Below are positions 52,198 through 60,000 of a stretch of DNA of 64,000 nucleotides, piece after piece. The stretch is taken from NCBI RefSeq assembly GCF_947568225.1, contig NZ_CANOOQ010000001.1, positions 62,001-126,000 on the forward strand, in the 5' to 3' direction. Within the stretch, counting starts at the first letter, position 1. Every line of letters begins with the position of its first letter. The stretch is from Faecalispora anaeroviscerum. Lineage in GTDB: Bacteria; Bacillota; Clostridia; Oscillospirales; Acutalibacteraceae. The notes under the pieces were generated by a model. The model was not told where the DNA came from, did no database searches, and worked only from the letters and a program-made list of their open reading frames with translations. The translations under genes and the position numbers were made by a program.

Positions 52198-52956
52198 TTA
52201 GAAATTTGTGATGATCAATTCCTTAAATTCGTGAGGTGCTGATGGATTTCGCATTGCTAAGTTGTTTTGACGCGAAATTGATTCAATTTTAAAACCGTCA
52301 TATAGAGTTCGGATAAAATCATCATCATTATAAGAAAGTATAAACTTCCCTTTAAGGCTCTTTAAAGACCCGTTTAAACGTCTGTGATCATCCTCTGAAA
52401 AGGCATCTGCATAGTGCCGTTCGGTGCCATGGTAGGGCGGATCGAGATAAAAAAGGCTATCAGGCCGATCATAGGTTTTAATCAGCGGCTCGAAGTCGCG
52501 GTTTTCTATTACCGTGTCCTGCAGGCGCTCTCTTACTTGTGTAAGATACTTTGATGCATCATCCATGTTTCTGTGAGAACACCCATAAGAGCGAACATCC
52601 GACCCATAGCTTTCTTTAATTAATGTGAAATACCGCGCAGCACGCTGAATATCTGTAAAACCACGGCATGATTGCTGCTCTCTGAAATCATAGAAAACTT
52701 CGCGGGAGTTCAGCACCCATTCTATCTCTTTTTGTACTGCTTCTGGATGGTACTTGACGCATCTGAAGAGATTGATGAGCTGCCCATCAATGTCATTAAA
52801 AACTTCCAATTTGGCACATTTCTGAAGGGCAAATAAGACCCAGCCGGCACCTCCAAATACCTCAATATATCTTTCTGGAAATGAGTCTGGAAAACGCCGG
52901 ATGATTTCTTTGCTTAGAAGCTTCTTTCCACCGATTCGTGAAATAAAACTATTCAT
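52198..52956 (-). CDS. Dam-type DNA adenine methyltransferase (prophage)
   Basis: 252 residues. The N-terminal RIGGKKLL, motif I region YIEVFGGAGWVLF, catalytic DPPYHGTE (about residue 172) and ILSYNDDDF identify a D12-class adenine methylase. It is related to the ICE enzyme at 25570 but clearly different in sequence. It lies after the lysis genes behind a strong terminator, in the position of a 'moron' gene; likely protects phage DNA from restriction. Confidence 0.93.
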   Translation of the reverse strand: MNSFISRIGGKKLLSKEIIRRFPDSFPERYIEVFGGAGWVLFALQKCAKLEVFNDIDGQLINLFRCVKYHPEAVQKEIEWVLNSREVFYDFREQQSCRGFTDIQRAARYFTLIKESYGSDVRSYGCSHRNMDDASKYLTQVRERLQDTVIENRDFEPLIKTYDRPDSLFYLDPPYHGTERHYADAFSEDDHRRLNGSLKSLKGKFILSYNDDDFIRTLYDGFKIESISRQNNLAMRNPSAPHEFKELIITNF

Positions 52957-52979
52957 AAAAATCCTCCTAATAATAGTGA

Positions 52980-53010
52980 AAATCTGCCCTTCGGAAAGAA
53001 GGGCAGATTT
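52980..53010 (-). terminator. Terminator after the holin gene
   Basis: A perfect 13-bp stem AAATCTGCCCTTC (52980-52992) / GAAGGGCAGATTT (52998-53010) with a 5-base loop, 20 bases past the holin stop; closes the late operon before the methylase gene. Confidence 0.8.
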
Positions 53011-53029
53011 ATTATTTTAATTACTTCAA

Positions 53030-53392
53030 TTACTTTGTCTGATCGGAAAGCGCGGTATCCTGTTTCACCGTCGCAGCCTGTTCTGAGCCGGTAGGCGCGC
53101 CTTCTGCAGCTGTGGAATCGACCTTATCAACCACCGGCGGATCATTGGGTGTAGTAGCAGCAGCGCCTGCAGAAACGCTTCCGGTTATAACGGTCGTTGC
53201 CGGCGCAGCTGCTGAGGCATCCACAAGCCCTTCTCCGACAATGTAAGCAATGACGGAGCCAAGCGACATAATTACGCCGCTGATCTGCGTGGCAGTGTTG
53301 CCATCTACGCTAAACAGCGCCAGAATACCAACAATCAAGCCAGCCAGCGCCATCCAGAATTTGCGGGATGTAAGTTTTTTCATAATGTCCAT
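53030..53392 (-). CDS. Phage holin
   Basis: 120 residues with two hydrophobic helices near the N-terminus (FWMALAGLIVGILALFSV and ISGVIMSLGSVIAYIVGE) and a long Ala/Thr-rich hydrophilic tail. This fits the phage holin families found with GH25 lysins in clostridial phages. It would form the membrane lesions that time lysis. RBS AGAGGT precedes the start. Confidence 0.85.
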   Translation of the reverse strand: MDIMKKLTSRKFWMALAGLIVGILALFSVDGNTATQISGVIMSLGSVIAYIVGEGLVDASAAAPATTVITGSVSAGAAATTPNDPPVVDKVDSTAAEGAPTGSEQAATVKQDTALSDQTK

Positions 53393-53423
53393 TTTGAACC
53401 TCTTTCCGCCTCGTGAGAGGCTG

Positions 53424-53885
53424 TTATTTTACGATTGTCCAATCTTCAGCAAGCATATCCGTTTGACTGCAGAGCCACGGGACAATGCTTCCTTGCGCTG
53501 TTTTCATATCAATGTGAGGTTGATATTCAACAACTGCACCTACCGGAAAGACCGCCGCAAGGGGCCTTCCTTCCGATACGGTTATTTGAGAACCGGGTGT
53601 GAGAAATAAAGCCATTCCTTTACCGTTCCAGCCTTTACGTGCGACTTTTTCACCCTTTTTAAGAGCTTCCAGTGCAAGCCCGAAAGTCATGCCGTCAGTT
53701 GGGCGGTAGGCCTCCTCGAAAACGTCCTTCGGTGACCAAGACATATAACTATCTTGGTATTTTATAAGATATCCTTCGTCATCAGGATTCTCATCTTCTG
53801 GAATTTTCCATCCGCGATAGATATTGTAATTACCTCTGGACATAGGTTCTGCTTGAATGATCTTTGTTCCAATATACTGTTGCAT
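53424..53885 (-). CDS. DUF2829/Tad2-like protein (probable anti-Thoeris)
   Basis: 153 residues. The C-terminal core (MTFGLALEALKKGEKVARKG, WNGKGMALFLTPGSQ, PHIDMKTAQGSIVPW, AEDWTIV) is the DUF2829 domain, now known as Tad2, which in characterised phages binds the signal molecule made by Thoeris defence TIR proteins. The N-terminal 60 residues form an extra domain. Its place between lysin and holin in the late operon is unusual for an inhibitor that must act early, but the family is found in many positions. Function is inferred from the family. Confidence 0.82.
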   Translation of the reverse strand: MQQYIGTKIIQAEPMSRGNYNIYRGWKIPEDENPDDEGYLIKYQDSYMSWSPKDVFEEAYRPTDGMTFGLALEALKKGEKVARKGWNGKGMALFLTPGSQITVSEGRPLAAVFPVGAVVEYQPHIDMKTAQGSIVPWLCSQTDMLAEDWTIVK

Positions 53886-53981
53886 ACGATTCCTTTCTAC
53901 CGGAACATCCGGTTAATTAGGATTGTAAGTTTATAAATTTCTACATTTTAACCACCCCCTTTAAAGCCGTTTAAAGCGGCT

Positions 53982-55067
53982 TTAAACCGGTTTGCAAGCA
54001 GATTCAGGTACCCATCCGGAAGGGAGTAAAACGCCGCACTTGCGGCCACTGATAACGCGCTGAACGGCAAATGTACCAGATACCGTTTTACCTTTTCCGT
54101 TGCCGTAACTGTCGGCATAGAGGGGGCCGCTGTACTGAACTTTTCCGCCAGCCTTAACCACAGCTTTCGAAGAAGTAGCAGGAGCCGTCGCGGCTGCCGA
54201 AGGCACCTTGCAGGCACTGGCCGGAACCCATCCAAGGGGAAGAAGAATACCGCATTTACGGCCACTGATGACACGCTGGACGGAGAATGTGCCGGAAACC
54301 GTCTTGCCTTCACCATTTCCGTAGCTGTCCGCATAGAGCGGGCCGCTGTACTGAACCTTGGTTCCGACGCCGATACCGCTGGTCGTTTCAGTCTTCGCGG
54401 GAGTCGGTGCTGCAGAGGGCTGCAGGCCATTTTTCGAGGCGGCACGAATGATCGACGGATAATCCTTATAAGCGACGTCAATGTCCGCATTTGTGCTGAT
54501 TCCGGGAACTTTACCGGTACTACCTGTCTGCTGAATACCACAAGGGAAATCAGGACTGCCGCTGTAGTCTGCCAGCCAAAGGTCAACGGCATTGCGCAGT
54601 TCATCGCTGAAGCGTCCGGAACGGATGAAGTCGAGGTTGGTATAGAGATTGACAAACCAGCCGCTGGCTTTCATTTCTTCTATAAACGCCTGCATCATCT
54701 GAGTGATAAGGGCGTTAGTAGGATCGGTTCCCATCTGCTCTTTGAAGTACCGGATGCTGTCATACTCGAAATCCGGAGAAACCGGAAAATCGATATGGCC
54801 CACATAAGGCTGCAAAATTTGTTTGAAGACCTGTGCCTCTGTCACGGCCTCGGCGGTAGAGCGGCAATAGTTGAACCAATAGGCCCCTATGTGCATACCG
54901 CGCGAAATCGCGCCTTTCATGTTGTAATCGAACTGGGCATCTTTTTGATCCGCAGAGTTTCCGTATCCGGCTCTGATCAGAACGAAATCATAGCCGGCAA
55001 GGTTTACCTGCTCCCAATTGATTACGCCGTTGTGCTTGGAAACATCCAAGCCTTTTAATTGGAACAT
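53982..55067 (-). CDS. Endolysin: GH25 muramidase with two C-terminal repeats
   Basis: 361 residues; ATG 55067 has AGGAGGT upstream. The GH25 domain starts LKGLDVSKHNGVINW (catalytic Asp in DVSKHNG) with DFEYDS (second acidic residue) near 100 and extends to about 205. A Pro/Ala linker leads to two nearly identical repeats of about 53 residues (VQYSGPLYADSYGNG, VSGTF.VQRVISGRKCG, GWVP.SACK), a wall-binding module seen in clostridial phage lysins. It cuts the glycan strand of peptidoglycan. Confidence 0.92.
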   Translation of the reverse strand: MFQLKGLDVSKHNGVINWEQVNLAGYDFVLIRAGYGNSADQKDAQFDYNMKGAISRGMHIGAYWFNYCRSTAEAVTEAQVFKQILQPYVGHIDFPVSPDFEYDSIRYFKEQMGTDPTNALITQMMQAFIEEMKASGWFVNLYTNLDFIRSGRFSDELRNAVDLWLADYSGSPDFPCGIQQTGSTGKVPGISTNADIDVAYKDYPSIIRAASKNGLQPSAAPTPAKTETTSGIGVGTKVQYSGPLYADSYGNGEGKTVSGTFSVQRVISGRKCGILLPLGWVPASACKVPSAAATAPATSSKAVVKAGGKVQYSGPLYADSYGNGKGKTVSGTFAVQRVISGRKCGVLLPSGWVPESACKPV

Positions 55068-55113
55068 TTCTGTACCTCCTAAAAAAGATATAAAATAAGA
55101 AGAGCCGCGCCGT

Positions 55114-56211
55114 TTAGGCACTGCCCTTCTGATTTTCGCTATTATTTTTTCGCTTTAAAATATATGTTTTCGAGATTTTTTTTCGAAGTTGATAACTGTT
55201 GCAATGCTTGAGTAGACCAAAATAGCTCGTAAAAGTCTGATTCGCTTTTTCAAGACTGATCCGGCCTTCAGCGTATTGCTCCGTCACAAGTTTTAGATGG
55301 CGTTTCATCCGGAGCGCCGTGCTTTTGCGGACTTTGATGTGATCCGGCCAGATTTTATATCCGCAAAAGTCGACCCCCAAGCTGCATGGCCGTATGGCCG
55401 TCTTTTTGTTCAGTTCCAGATGAAGTTTTTCGTTGATGAATTTTTCCAGAACGATTTTATAATGATGAAGAAGCTCTTTACTTGGTGACAATATAATAAT
55501 GTCATCCATATACCTGATGTACCGTCCTATCCGGAGGGTGCGCTTTGCGAATTGATCCAGTTCATTCATATAAAGGTTGGCGAACATCTGGCTCGTGAGG
55601 TTTCCAATTGGGATTCCAATATCGAACAGCCGGGCACTCTCCGCAAGATCTCCGCAGAGCGGCAGGCCGAATGGTGTATCCTCGCTTTCAATGATTATCC
55701 GGAGCAGCTGCATCAGGTCTGAATCATCTATTTTTTTGCTCAGTAATTCGAGAAGAATTTTATGATCCACCCGATAGTAAAATTTAGCCATATCAAGCTT
55801 TAAATAGTACATTCGCTGAGCCTTGCATTCCAGTCGGAGCCAATAGTGCAGCCTTTGTATTGCTGAGAATTCGCCGCGCCCAGGGATACAGGCATAACTG
55901 TCTGAAATATAGGCTCTTGAAAAAAGAGGATTGACGATCCGGTAAACGGCCCATTGTAGGACTCTATCTCGAAACGGGAGAGCCATCACAAGCCGGCGTT
56001 TTGGTTCACTCACATAGAATTCGCGATATCTTCCAACTTTATAAGAGCGGTAAATCAGTTCGTTCTGAAGCTCAATCAGGTTTTCCTCCAGATTAGCGGA
56101 AAACGCGAGTACTTCCGAACGATACCGTTTGTTTTTACGTGCGGAGAGATATGCACGGTGCAGATTTTCATAGTCGTAAATTTTCGGATACAAATTTTTA
56201 AAATGTTTCAT
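55114..56211 (-). CDS. Diversity-generating retroelement reverse transcriptase
   Basis: 365 residues. The fingers/palm motifs are intact: MYYLKLDMAKFYYRVDH (domain 3), GIPIGNLTSQMFANLYMNEL (domain 4, with the IGNxxSQ pattern typical of DGR enzymes), and YIRYMDDIIILS (catalytic YMDD, near residue 225). There is no maturase or HNH domain, unlike group II intron enzymes. It copies the template repeat RNA with adenine-specific errors. Placed directly after avd and the template repeat in the same transcript direction. Confidence 0.96.
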   Translation of the reverse strand: MKHFKNLYPKIYDYENLHRAYLSARKNKRYRSEVLAFSANLEENLIELQNELIYRSYKVGRYREFYVSEPKRRLVMALPFRDRVLQWAVYRIVNPLFSRAYISDSYACIPGRGEFSAIQRLHYWLRLECKAQRMYYLKLDMAKFYYRVDHKILLELLSKKIDDSDLMQLLRIIIESEDTPFGLPLCGDLAESARLFDIGIPIGNLTSQMFANLYMNELDQFAKRTLRIGRYIRYMDDIIILSPSKELLHHYKIVLEKFINEKLHLELNKKTAIRPCSLGVDFCGYKIWPDHIKVRKSTALRMKRHLKLVTEQYAEGRISLEKANQTFTSYFGLLKHCNSYQLRKKISKTYILKRKNNSENQKGSA

Positions 56212-56341
56212 TTGACTCTCTCCGCAGTTAAAAGATTATTGTGCTTTACGGAATTCGCTGACGCTAATATCGGCATACACAATTACGCAATTTTTTGCCT
56301 TGCGGCATGGAAACAGACCCCTTTATCCCCCTGTACCGGGA

Positions 56342-56359
56342 TCAGGCCCGTAAGCCTGA
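56342..56359 (-). ncRNA. Hairpin in the template-RNA spacer
   Basis: TCAGGC (56342-56347) pairs perfectly with GCCTGA (56354-56359), 22 bases beyond the 3' end of the template repeat on the coding (minus) strand. The spacer between the template repeat and the RT (56212-56380) has no gene and is the region that primes cDNA synthesis in studied DGRs. Confidence 0.55.
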
Positions 56360-56380
56360 AGCATCTGACTTTTGGGGTAG

Positions 56381-56491
56381 AGCGGCGCGGAACCCGATGT
56401 TCGCACCCGAATTGGTGCGGGTGTTGCTCAAATTCAAATAGAACGAGCCGGCATTGGTCGTGTTGCTATAGTTGCCGCCGCGATAGGACAC
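56381..56491 (-). repeat. DGR template repeat (TR)
   Basis: 111 bp aligned without gaps to the variable repeat 630 bp away (57011-57121). Ten positions differ, every one an adenine on the TR coding strand (56398, 56400, 56424, 56425, 56434, 56439, 56461, 56464, 56473, 56484); the other 87 non-adenine positions are identical and 14 further adenines are unchanged. The TR starts in the avd stop codon and does not itself encode a used protein. Read in the VR frame, its changeable codons are AAC, AAT, TAT, ACG and ATC, none of which can become a stop by A changes. Confidence 0.97.
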
Positions 56492-56853
56492 TAATGGCCT
56501 GCTCCCGACTGATTAACGGATTTGATCCATCCCCCAACCATTTTGCCGATTTCAACGGCCATTCCAGACCATATTTCATACTTTTTGAAGGGCAAAAAGC
56601 CAAGGTCTTGGGAGAGCCTTAAATACGCCTTCAGTTTTGTTATCTCGACGTCCAGCTCCTGCAGCGTGGTCTTTTTATAGTATTTTTTACTCGCTTCGAT
56701 CACGCGCTCCAAGATTAGGTCAAGGCAGCGCTTGATGTCGGCGGCCAGCGCGAATTTTTCCGTTTTTGGAAATTGTGCCAGCGCACCGTATCCATATTGG
56801 ATCATGTCATAAACCTTCTGCAGTATTTTCAAGCTCTCCAAAAATAACACCAT
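56491..56853 (-). CDS. avd: DGR accessory variability determinant (Avd)
   Basis: 120 residues, a four-helix-bundle protein (S23/Avd superfamily). The C-terminal VEIGKMVGGWIKSVNQSG matches the GxWIxxVN end of Avd from the Bordetella phage BPP-1, and the middle helices (DIKRCLDLILERVIEASK, DVEITKLKAYLRLSQDLG) fit. Avd forms a basic pentameric barrel that binds the reverse transcriptase. The stop overlaps the first base of the TR. The ATG lacks a clear ribosome site, so an internal start a few codons on is possible. Confidence 0.92.
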   Translation of the reverse strand: MVLFLESLKILQKVYDMIQYGYGALAQFPKTEKFALAADIKRCLDLILERVIEASKKYYKKTTLQELDVEITKLKAYLRLSQDLGFLPFKKYEIWSGMAVEIGKMVGGWIKSVNQSGAGH

Positions 56854-56880
56854 CCGTTATAAAAACACCGTATGCGATAG

Positions 56881-56911
56881 ATTATAGCATCATTCCGTGA
56901 AAAAATATCAA
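56881..56911 (-). promoter_or_regulatory. Promoter of avd-TR-RT
   Basis: On the minus strand TTGATA (56906-56911), 19 bases, then TGCTATAAT: an extended -10 box with a perfect TATAAT (56881-56886), 28 bp before the avd start. Gives the retroelement its own promoter separate from the tail genes. Confidence 0.7.
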
Positions 56912-56923
56912 AAAGTTATTTTC

Positions 56924-56938
56924 TAACGAAATACGTTA
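56924..56938. promoter_or_regulatory. Candidate regulator site upstream of the avd promoter
   Basis: TAACG-AAATA-CGTTA, an inverted repeat matching the site before the Xre-type gene (52148-52164): AACGTATTYCGTTA is common to both. It lies 71 bp upstream of the avd start; the first site lies 70 bp upstream of its gene. Confidence 0.55.
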
Positions 56939-56954
56939 TTTTTCTCAAAAATTT

Positions 56955-56976
56955 ACACCCGGCTATCGCCGGGTGT
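56955..56976 (-). terminator. Hairpin just downstream of the variable repeat (DGR hairpin and/or terminator)
   Basis: ACACCCGGC (56955-56963) and GCCGGGTGT (56968-56976): a perfect 9-bp GC-rich stem with a 4-base loop, 22 bp past the stop of the target gene. Short GC hairpins with 4-base loops at this place promote target recognition in the Bordetella phage DGR. A T-run (AAATTTTTG) follows on the minus strand, so it may also end the target transcript. Confidence 0.75.
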
Positions 56977-56998
56977 TCAGAACACAGTGTTTCAGTGA

Positions 56999-58366
56999 TC
57001 AGGCTTCAAAAGCGGCGCGGAACCCGAGGCTCGCACCCGAATTGGTGCGGGTGCCGCTCAAATACAAAGAGAACGAGCCGGCATTGGTCGCGTAGCTATA
57101 GTAGCCGCCGCGAAAGGACACATATTCTGTGTTCGCCGATGTTCCTTCATATTGGGCATCAAGCCCAAATTCGGCCCGGCCCGTCGTATCTCCAGCACCA
57201 GCAATTGCATGTTTTGCTACTTTAGGATCGGTGTTCAATTCTGTTACTCTGCTGCCACTCCAACCACTTGGAAACTGAATTCCAGTGTCCGTTTCGTCAA
57301 CAAAGAAATAGCCGTGACCGCTGGAGCCAACCTTGAGTTTTAAACCGGATGTCCATTCGTAGACATTGCCATTGAGGTCGTATACACCATTAACTCGGCC
57401 CGTATGCGATGTTAAATTCTGGCCCAATTTCCATGCGGATTTCACCCCGGTTCCCGTAAGCGCGCGGGAAGAAACCGTTGGGTCAGCAGTGAAAGTTATT
57501 CCGGTATCGTCAACATCTTTTAAAGTGTTATTGTTTCCAAAAGGCTCCCAACGGTTACTACCGAACACATCCGGCCCAAGAATCTGCGCATACACCGCAA
57601 GGGATACCCATTCCTCGTCGCGGATCAGCCGGGTCGAAATATCTTTTCCGCTTACTGTGTCAGTTTTAGCGGATGCCGTGACAGCATCATCATAAGTGAT
57701 CGTTCCCCAAGGAACAACCCCTTGCTTTGACACCGCGACGCCACTGGAACCCTGCGAGGATGCGGAGGAATCGGATGCAGACATTTGATATTTGGCTGCG
57801 TAGAACGGATGAAACATGAGAACGTTATAGTCCGTCCCATCTATTCCTGAAGGGCGATTTTTTACAAAAAATCCTTTGGGCCGGCTGGAGTAACCACAGT
57901 TGGAAGGGTTTATCAGTTGGTATGCTCGGAAGCCGGGCTGGTAAACCCAAGCATTTGCTCCCAAGTTGAAATCATGCACCTCCAAGGATGAGTCGCAGAA
58001 CTCAACCTGGGTTCCATCGGCGTACCCTCCTGTTGGAGCTGGAGGATAAATTGAAACAGGAACCTTATTTCCCGCTGCAGTGCCTCCTGCAGCTACAAGG
58101 TGATAGTTCCCTCCGATTTTGATCATAGCCGTTTTATTAATGCTGCCGGTAAGCGTCCCGTTGGTATTATAAATGTTTGCACTTTGGCTACCAGCGGCTA
58201 TTGTTTCAACAGCAAGCCCCAAAACCGTTGAGAGCGTGTGAGAAACGTCCTTCCAGTGCCTTCGCTGCCATAAGCTGGCGAAAACCTCGACACCGTCGCT
58301 GTTTAAAGTAAAGTTGTCTACCGGAAGCTCAGGCTCCGTTTTTTTGTTTAACCCCATAATAATCAT
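56999..58366 (-). CDS. DGR target: phage receptor-binding protein with variable C-type-lectin fold
   Basis: 455 residues. The C-terminal half is a formylglycine-generating-enzyme-like C-lectin fold: GVYDLNGNVYEWTSGLK near 335-350, EYVSFRGG at 414-421, and the terminal GFRAAF. The VR covers residues 416-452. The N-terminal 140 residues form a separate domain that probably attaches to the tail (QRRHWKDVSHTLSTVLG). It follows the tail fibre genes and overlaps the stop of the 105-residue gene, so it is most likely the tip adhesin whose host range is altered by the retroelement. Confidence 0.93.
   Translation of the reverse strand: MIIMGLNKKTEPELPVDNFTLNSDGVEVFASLWQRRHWKDVSHTLSTVLGLAVETIAAGSQSANIYNTNGTLTGSINKTAMIKIGGNYHLVAAGGTAAGNKVPVSIYPPAPTGGYADGTQVEFCDSSLEVHDFNLGANAWVYQPGFRAYQLINPSNCGYSSRPKGFFVKNRPSGIDGTDYNVLMFHPFYAAKYQMSASDSSASSQGSSGVAVSKQGVVPWGTITYDDAVTASAKTDTVSGKDISTRLIRDEEWVSLAVYAQILGPDVFGSNRWEPFGNNNTLKDVDDTGITFTADPTVSSRALTGTGVKSAWKLGQNLTSHTGRVNGVYDLNGNVYEWTSGLKLKVGSSGHGYFFVDETDTGIQFPSGWSGSRVTELNTDPKVAKHAIAGAGDTTGRAEFGLDAQYEGTSANTEYVSFRGGYYSYATNAGSFSLYLSGTRTNSGASLGFRAAFEA
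57011..57121 (-). repeat. DGR variable repeat (VR)
   Basis: The C-terminal part of the target gene, residues 416-452 of 455. Compared with the template repeat, nine codons have changed: residues 418 (Y to F), 422 (N to Y), 425 (N to Y), 426 (T to A), 433 (Y to S), 435 (N to Y), 438 (N to G), 446 (N to S) and 447 (I to L). The unchanged 3' end GGGTTCCGCGCCGCT corresponds to the IMH region that stays fixed during homing. Confidence 0.97.
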
Positions 58367-58680
58367 TCTGCAAGCACCGCCTTCAAAACCATAACATTTT
58401 CTTCTCCGTCTTCAATCTGAACGGCACATATCCAGTAGTTTTGGTGGTTTGGAAACCGTTCCATGTCGGAAGGTATGTCATCCTCCGCAGCGACAAAAAC
58501 ATAACCTCTGGGAGTAAGATAAACCACACCGTTTGTCAAATCGAATTCAGCTGCCGGCATCTGATATGTAATATTGCAAACCTGAACGCCGGCGTCCGGA
58601 AGCTTCAGCTTTCCATCGGCCACCTCGGGTGTTATATCCCAAGCAATATCCGGATAGGTTCCCGATACTGTACTAATCAT
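58363..58680 (-). CDS. Small phage tail/baseplate-associated protein, 105 aa
   Basis: A beta-rich protein without membrane segments (ISTVSGTYPDIAWDITPEVA.., VVYLTPRGYVFVAAEDDIPS). No family recognised. It overlaps the start of the DGR target (ATGA) and follows the fibre genes, so it may be a chaperone or a linker for the receptor-binding protein (inference). Confidence 0.7.
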   Translation of the reverse strand: MISTVSGTYPDIAWDITPEVADGKLKLPDAGVQVCNITYQMPAAEFDLTNGVVYLTPRGYVFVAAEDDIPSDMERFPNHQNYWICAVQIEDGEENVMVLKAVLAE

Positions 58681-58691
58681 TTTTATCCCCC

Positions 58692-59192
58692 TTATACCGC
58701 CCTGTAGTATTTAACCGCTGTCAGGCAGAAGTTCGCGCTGTGCGTGTCCAATTCGCTCGACCCCACGCGCCGGATTTTAATTCTTAAGGTGTGACCGTCT
58801 CCTGAAGGAATTGCCGAAACGGGAATCGGATTTGCAAATGCCATTGTGTGAATCAGCTTATCGGAAGGAGCGTCTATGGTTTCGGCGTTCATCCAAACAA
58901 AAGCGGCTCCATCAAAGCTGTAAGCCAACTGCAGACTGATTTTCTGCGCACTCTGCTCCGAATCCATATAGTATTCCAACGACACTGGAATATCAGCGCG
59001 TTGTGCCCAATCTGTTTCCATCAGCAGTTCACGGTCTTCGTCCGCTTTGAATGATGCAGCGGGTATACCGTTGGCATCGCTCACCTGTTCCGGTGCGCTT
59101 CCGGTGTCGGAATTAAATCCGTAAACCGAGAACTTATTGAAAGTCTGCGCGTCCACATACGACTTGGGTGCTAAAATAATGTTCATGGCCAA
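58692..59192 (-). CDS. Phage fibre-associated protein, 166 aa
   Basis: A beta-sandwich-like protein (NIILAPKSYVDAQTFNKFSV.., LQLAYSFDGAAFVWMNAETI, GDGHTLRIKIRRVGSS). Not recognised by family; position after the tail-fibre gene and the style of sequence suggest a fibre or fibre-tip component. Confidence 0.65.
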   Translation of the reverse strand: MAMNIILAPKSYVDAQTFNKFSVYGFNSDTGSAPEQVSDANGIPAASFKADEDRELLMETDWAQRADIPVSLEYYMDSEQSAQKISLQLAYSFDGAAFVWMNAETIDAPSDKLIHTMAFANPIPVSAIPSGDGHTLRIKIRRVGSSELDTHSANFCLTAVKYYRAV

Positions 59193-59197
59193 TCTCC

Positions 59198-59998
59198 TTA
59201 TAAAATATTTTGCGCGACAAACTCCAGTTTGCCGCCAAGATTCTGCAGCGAGATGATCCCGGTTCCGGTACCGTCATCCGTGAAAACAACTTCGCCGGCC
59301 TCGTTAAATTTTATGGGCAGCTCCATTGCTGCCGTTGCGTTGCTGTCTACCAGTTCAATTGGCACGGTTGATCCGCCCCCTCCGATTTTGCTTTTATTGA
59401 CCACCAACGCCCCGCTGGCGTCGAGCTTGAAATCTTCCGAGAGCTTGACCAGCCCGTAATGGCTGTCATCTGCCTGCGGAATATTCAGGTCTTCGGCGGT
59501 CAGGGTAATATCGGCGGCCAGACTCTTTCCGTTGATTTTACGACTTGATGGAACAAAGATCAGGCTTTCATCAATCGTAGCGGTAATGTTGGTCGCATTT
59601 CCGATCACAGCGGCCATGATAAACGTGAATTCAGTGGGGCTAACGCTGTAGGTAGGAATTCTATCCGCGCTGACAGTGGCATATCCGTAGGCATACAGCA
59701 CCGTCCCCAGGTCGGCATCGTCGGCAAACAAGCCGACCTCCCGCCAATAAAACGGTACGGAAATTCCTTGATTGCTGAAATATCCTTTCACCTTGGCAGT
59801 TTTATTCGCAGTTTCCATTCCAATGATAGGAATGTCTTTAACCGGATCAATCAGCCCCTGCAGCCCCGTAATGTCGGTGCCGTCCGGAAGAGTTCCCTGT
59901 CCGATCTGCATCTTGGAGAAATTCAACTTTTGCCCGATCTGAGCTTTCGCCACCAGCGTTTCTCCGGCTGCGGTCAGATAAAATTTTTCTATGGCCAC
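59198..59998 (-). CDS. Phage tail-collar fibre protein
   Basis: 266 residues. The N-terminus (FYLTAAGETLVAKAQIGQKL, FYWREVGLFADDADLGTVLY, FTFIMAAVIGNATNITATID) is the tail-collar/DUF3751 domain of P2- and PBSX-type fibres (XkdV position). The C-terminal part is a short beta region. It follows the XkdU-like gene as in PBSX. Confidence 0.88.
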   Translation of the reverse strand: MAIEKFYLTAAGETLVAKAQIGQKLNFSKMQIGQGTLPDGTDITGLQGLIDPVKDIPIIGMETANKTAKVKGYFSNQGISVPFYWREVGLFADDADLGTVLYAYGYATVSADRIPTYSVSPTEFTFIMAAVIGNATNITATIDESLIFVPSSRKINGKSLAADITLTAEDLNIPQADDSHYGLVKLSEDFKLDASGALVVNKSKIGGGGSTVPIELVDSNATAAMELPIKFNEAGEVVFTDDGTGTGIISLQNLGGKLEFVAQNIL

Positions 59999-60000
59999 GC

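Noticed and set aside
53948..54655. A 235-residue minus-strand frame opposite in phase to the lysin
   Set aside because: It overlaps the GH25 lysin gene in another frame and has a Ser/Arg/Pro-rich shadow composition without domains.
55114..56853. Retron or group II intron
   Set aside because: The RT has the IGNxxSQ motif, an Avd partner and a TR/VR pair; there is no msr/msd-type RNA, maturase domain or HNH domain.
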